A stretch of 64,000 bases of DNA from JARRRD01 sp037381085 (GTDB taxonomy: Bacteria; Nitrospirota; Thermodesulfovibrionia; Thermodesulfovibrionales; UBA6898): NCBI GenBank assembly GCA_037381085.1, contig JARRRD010000008.1:1-64000 (forward strand). Direction: 5' to 3'. How positions within the stretch are numbered: position 1 is the first letter of the stretch; each line of letters begins with the position of its first letter. Below are positions 62,769-64,000 of this stretch, piece by piece. The notes beneath the pieces are model-generated. The model made no database searches, was not told where the DNA came from, and saw only the letters and a program-made list of their open reading frames with translations. The position numbers and the translations under genes were made by a program.

Positions 62769-62923
62769 CAATGTTCAGTGACTTTCTGGAAATGGCCGGC
62801 AGACACTTCTCCAGGGCTGTAAGGTGTCGCTACAAGCCGTTTTTCGGCGGCCCTTCCGTGCCTTCTGAGTATTTTCCTGCAACTGTGACGTCCATTCTTT
62901 CTCCATTTGTTTAAGGTGTGTTC

Positions 62924-63823
62924 ATGCGTGTGCTGGACATATTGAAGACCGCTACTCAATATCTCGATCAAGCGGGTGTGAGCGATGCAGGAGTGGATGC
63001 GGAGCTGCTGGTTCTGCAATCAACGGGCATCGACAGGATGACGGCTTACAGGGACAATCCCGGGGTGGACGACGAATCATGGACAGCGGTCGTCAGACTC
63101 CTTGAGAGGAGGGCAGCCGGTGAGCCGGTTCAGTATATTTCGGGCTCAGTGGATTTTCTCGGCCTCAGGATAGAGGTGGGAAGAGGGGTGCTGATTCCGA
63201 GGCCGGAAACGGAGCTTGTCGCCATGGAGGGTATGCGTCTGCTCCGCAGTTTCGTGCGCGAACCTTTGGATCCGGAAGCTGACCGCTTCAGAATCCTGGA
63301 TCTCTGCAGCGGGAGCGGCTGCATCGCGCTGGCGCTGGGAAGGGAATTCCCGGATGCCGATATATTCGGGACCGATATCTCCGGGATCGCCATAGGGTAT
63401 TCGGAAAGGAACGCGGGGATTAACGGGATCACCAACATCACTTTTCTTGAGGGGTCGCTCTATGACCCTCTGGGAGGCATGGCGCCATTCGACATGATCG
63501 TCTCGAACCCTCCCTACATAATTACCTCTGACATTGAAGGACTGCAGAGGGAGATCAGGGAATGGGAACCGGTAGATGCGCTCGACGGCGGTCTCGACGG
63601 TCTTGACTTCTACAGGAGGATCTTTGCCGGGGCGAAGAGGCATCTCGGGAAAAGGGGGGCGGTCGTATTGGAGCTGGGATTCGGGCAGGCGGGTGCTGTG
63701 ACAAAGATCGCCGGAGAGGCAGGATTCAGGAGTATAGACGTAAGAAAAGACCTGGCCGGTATAGACAGAGTGCTGATCGCCGAAACGGTTTCAGCCTCTC
63801 AGTCCTCGCACCTGCAGGGGTAG
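62924..63823 (+). CDS. prmC: release factor glutamine methyltransferase
   Basis: A 299-residue SAM-dependent enzyme that methylates the GGQ glutamine of release factors. The SAM motif ILDLCSGSGCIALALG lies near residues 124-139 and the catalytic NPPY near 194-197 (IVSNPPYI). The start ATG 62924 is preferred since AAGG lies 7 bases upstream; a GTG at 62918 is in the same frame. Its product acts on PrfA encoded just upstream. Its last ~25 bases overlap a minus-strand HicB-like gene. Confidence 0.95.
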   Translation: MRVLDILKTATQYLDQAGVSDAGVDAELLVLQSTGIDRMTAYRDNPGVDDESWTAVVRLLERRAAGEPVQYISGSVDFLGLRIEVGRGVLIPRPETELVAMEGMRLLRSFVREPLDPEADRFRILDLCSGSGCIALALGREFPDADIFGTDISGIAIGYSERNAGINGITNITFLEGSLYDPLGGMAPFDMIVSNPPYIITSDIEGLQREIREWEPVDALDGGLDGLDFYRRIFAGAKRHLGKRGAVVLELGFGQAGAVTKIAGEAGFRSIDVRKDLAGIDRVLIAETVSASQSSHLQG

Positions 63824-63957
63824 AAGACAAGGAGGGCGGACTTCATTTTTTCGATGGCCTCTTCCCTGGTCCGGCCCCTGGCCTGATAGCCCTGTAGCTC
63901 CGCGCATTCGGCGACCCACTGGCCGTCATCGTCCTCGAATAACAGGAACTCCCGCAT
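63799..63957 (-). CDS. HicB-like (UPF0150-type) small protein
   Basis: A 52-residue protein: FEDDDGQWVAECAELQGY followed by GRTREEAIEKMKSALLVF. The D-x-G-x-WVAECxEL and T-R-E-E-A pattern matches the compact HicB_like fold of antitoxins and related stand-alone proteins. No HicA toxin is seen downstream in this window. The C-terminus CRCED is unusual. It is too short for common gene-length cut-offs. It overlaps the 3' end of prmC by 25 bases on the opposite strand. Confidence 0.65.
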   Translation of the reverse strand: MREFLLFEDDDGQWVAECAELQGYQARGRTREEAIEKMKSALLVFYPCRCED

Positions 63958-64000
63958 AAATCAATATAACACATCTCTTGCGGCCTATTCATCCCGTATA

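Noticed and set aside
62736..62918. 60-codon frame starting MIPFIFHMNEDP inside repeat copy B
   Set aside because: It lies in the dispersed repeat, has no ribosome-binding site, and copy A does not keep a matching frame to the same end.
1..64000. tRNA, rRNA or CRISPR array
   Set aside because: I looked for T-loop motifs, rRNA-like stretches and regularly spaced repeats and found none.

Overview
This 64 kb stretch looks like chromosomal DNA of a Gram-negative, GC-rich, metabolically versatile bacterium. The complete Kdo route (kdsA, kdsB, kdsC, kdsD) implies lipopolysaccharide. A NorC-like cytochrome with an FNR-type promoter, the selenocysteine genes selA/selB, c-di-GMP proteins with PilZ domains and frequent TTG starts (plsY, rpmE, selA, selB, the M50 protease) suggest an anaerobic or facultative environmental lineage. 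A Nitrospirota or Desulfobacterota-type organism is my best guess. That is inference from gene content; no marker was searched. I saw no tRNA, rRNA, CRISPR array, complete insertion sequence or prophage.

Layout. 0-0.4 kb: left-edge NorC-like fragment on the minus strand with an FNR-like class II promoter. 0.6-7.7 kb: SGNH hydrolase, DUF255 thioredoxin-fold protein, 6-phosphogluconate dehydrogenase, NicO-like membrane protein, ClC chloride channel with CBS region. 7.7-14.3 kb: an efflux operon (HlyD-type fusion protein, double ABC ATPase, two ABC-2 permeases) followed by an MFS transporter. The operon contains a long cruciform-like inverted repeat and a second repeat inserted in frame inside the ATPase gene. 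14.4-22.8 kb: PilZ protein, Met-rich Spy/CpxP-like protein with a 24-residue membrane peptide, HAD hydrolase, ferritin-like protein, P-type cation ATPase, S10 carboxypeptidase-like protein and two membrane proteins. 23-30 kb, minus strand: serS, trpS, a site-2 protease homologue, an unusual protein with two kinase-like modules, and GTP-dependent PEP carboxykinase.

30.2-39.2 kb: a long plus-strand run, kdsB-pyrG, then kdsA-kdsD-kdsC-pgsA-plsY-TPR/zinc-ribbon protein-DUF4388. The latter part is joined by overlapping start and stop codons and links Kdo, CTP and phospholipid synthesis. The DUF4388 gene is cut by one in-frame TAG. 39.2-43.6 kb: queC, a small conserved-looking gene, selA, and a selB that lacks its P-loop. 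43.6-49 kb: an origin-like region with DnaA-trio-like triplets, a dnaA promoter with a 22-bp perfect palindrome in the leader, then dnaA, dnaN, gyrB with no recF.

49-64 kb: DUF480 protein, a REC-PAS-GGDEF-PilZ protein, SagB-type oxidoreductase, a stand-alone membrane sensor, a GGDEF-EAL protein, DUF362 protein, LOG-family hydrolase, nadB, then rpmE-DUF1385-prfA-prmC and a HicB-like small protein at the right edge. The most notable items are the tandem kinase-like protein, the damaged selB, the dnaA-leader palindrome, the cruciform in the efflux operon, and three possible gene lesions (norC, DUF4388, selB) that could be real decay or sequence/assembly errors.
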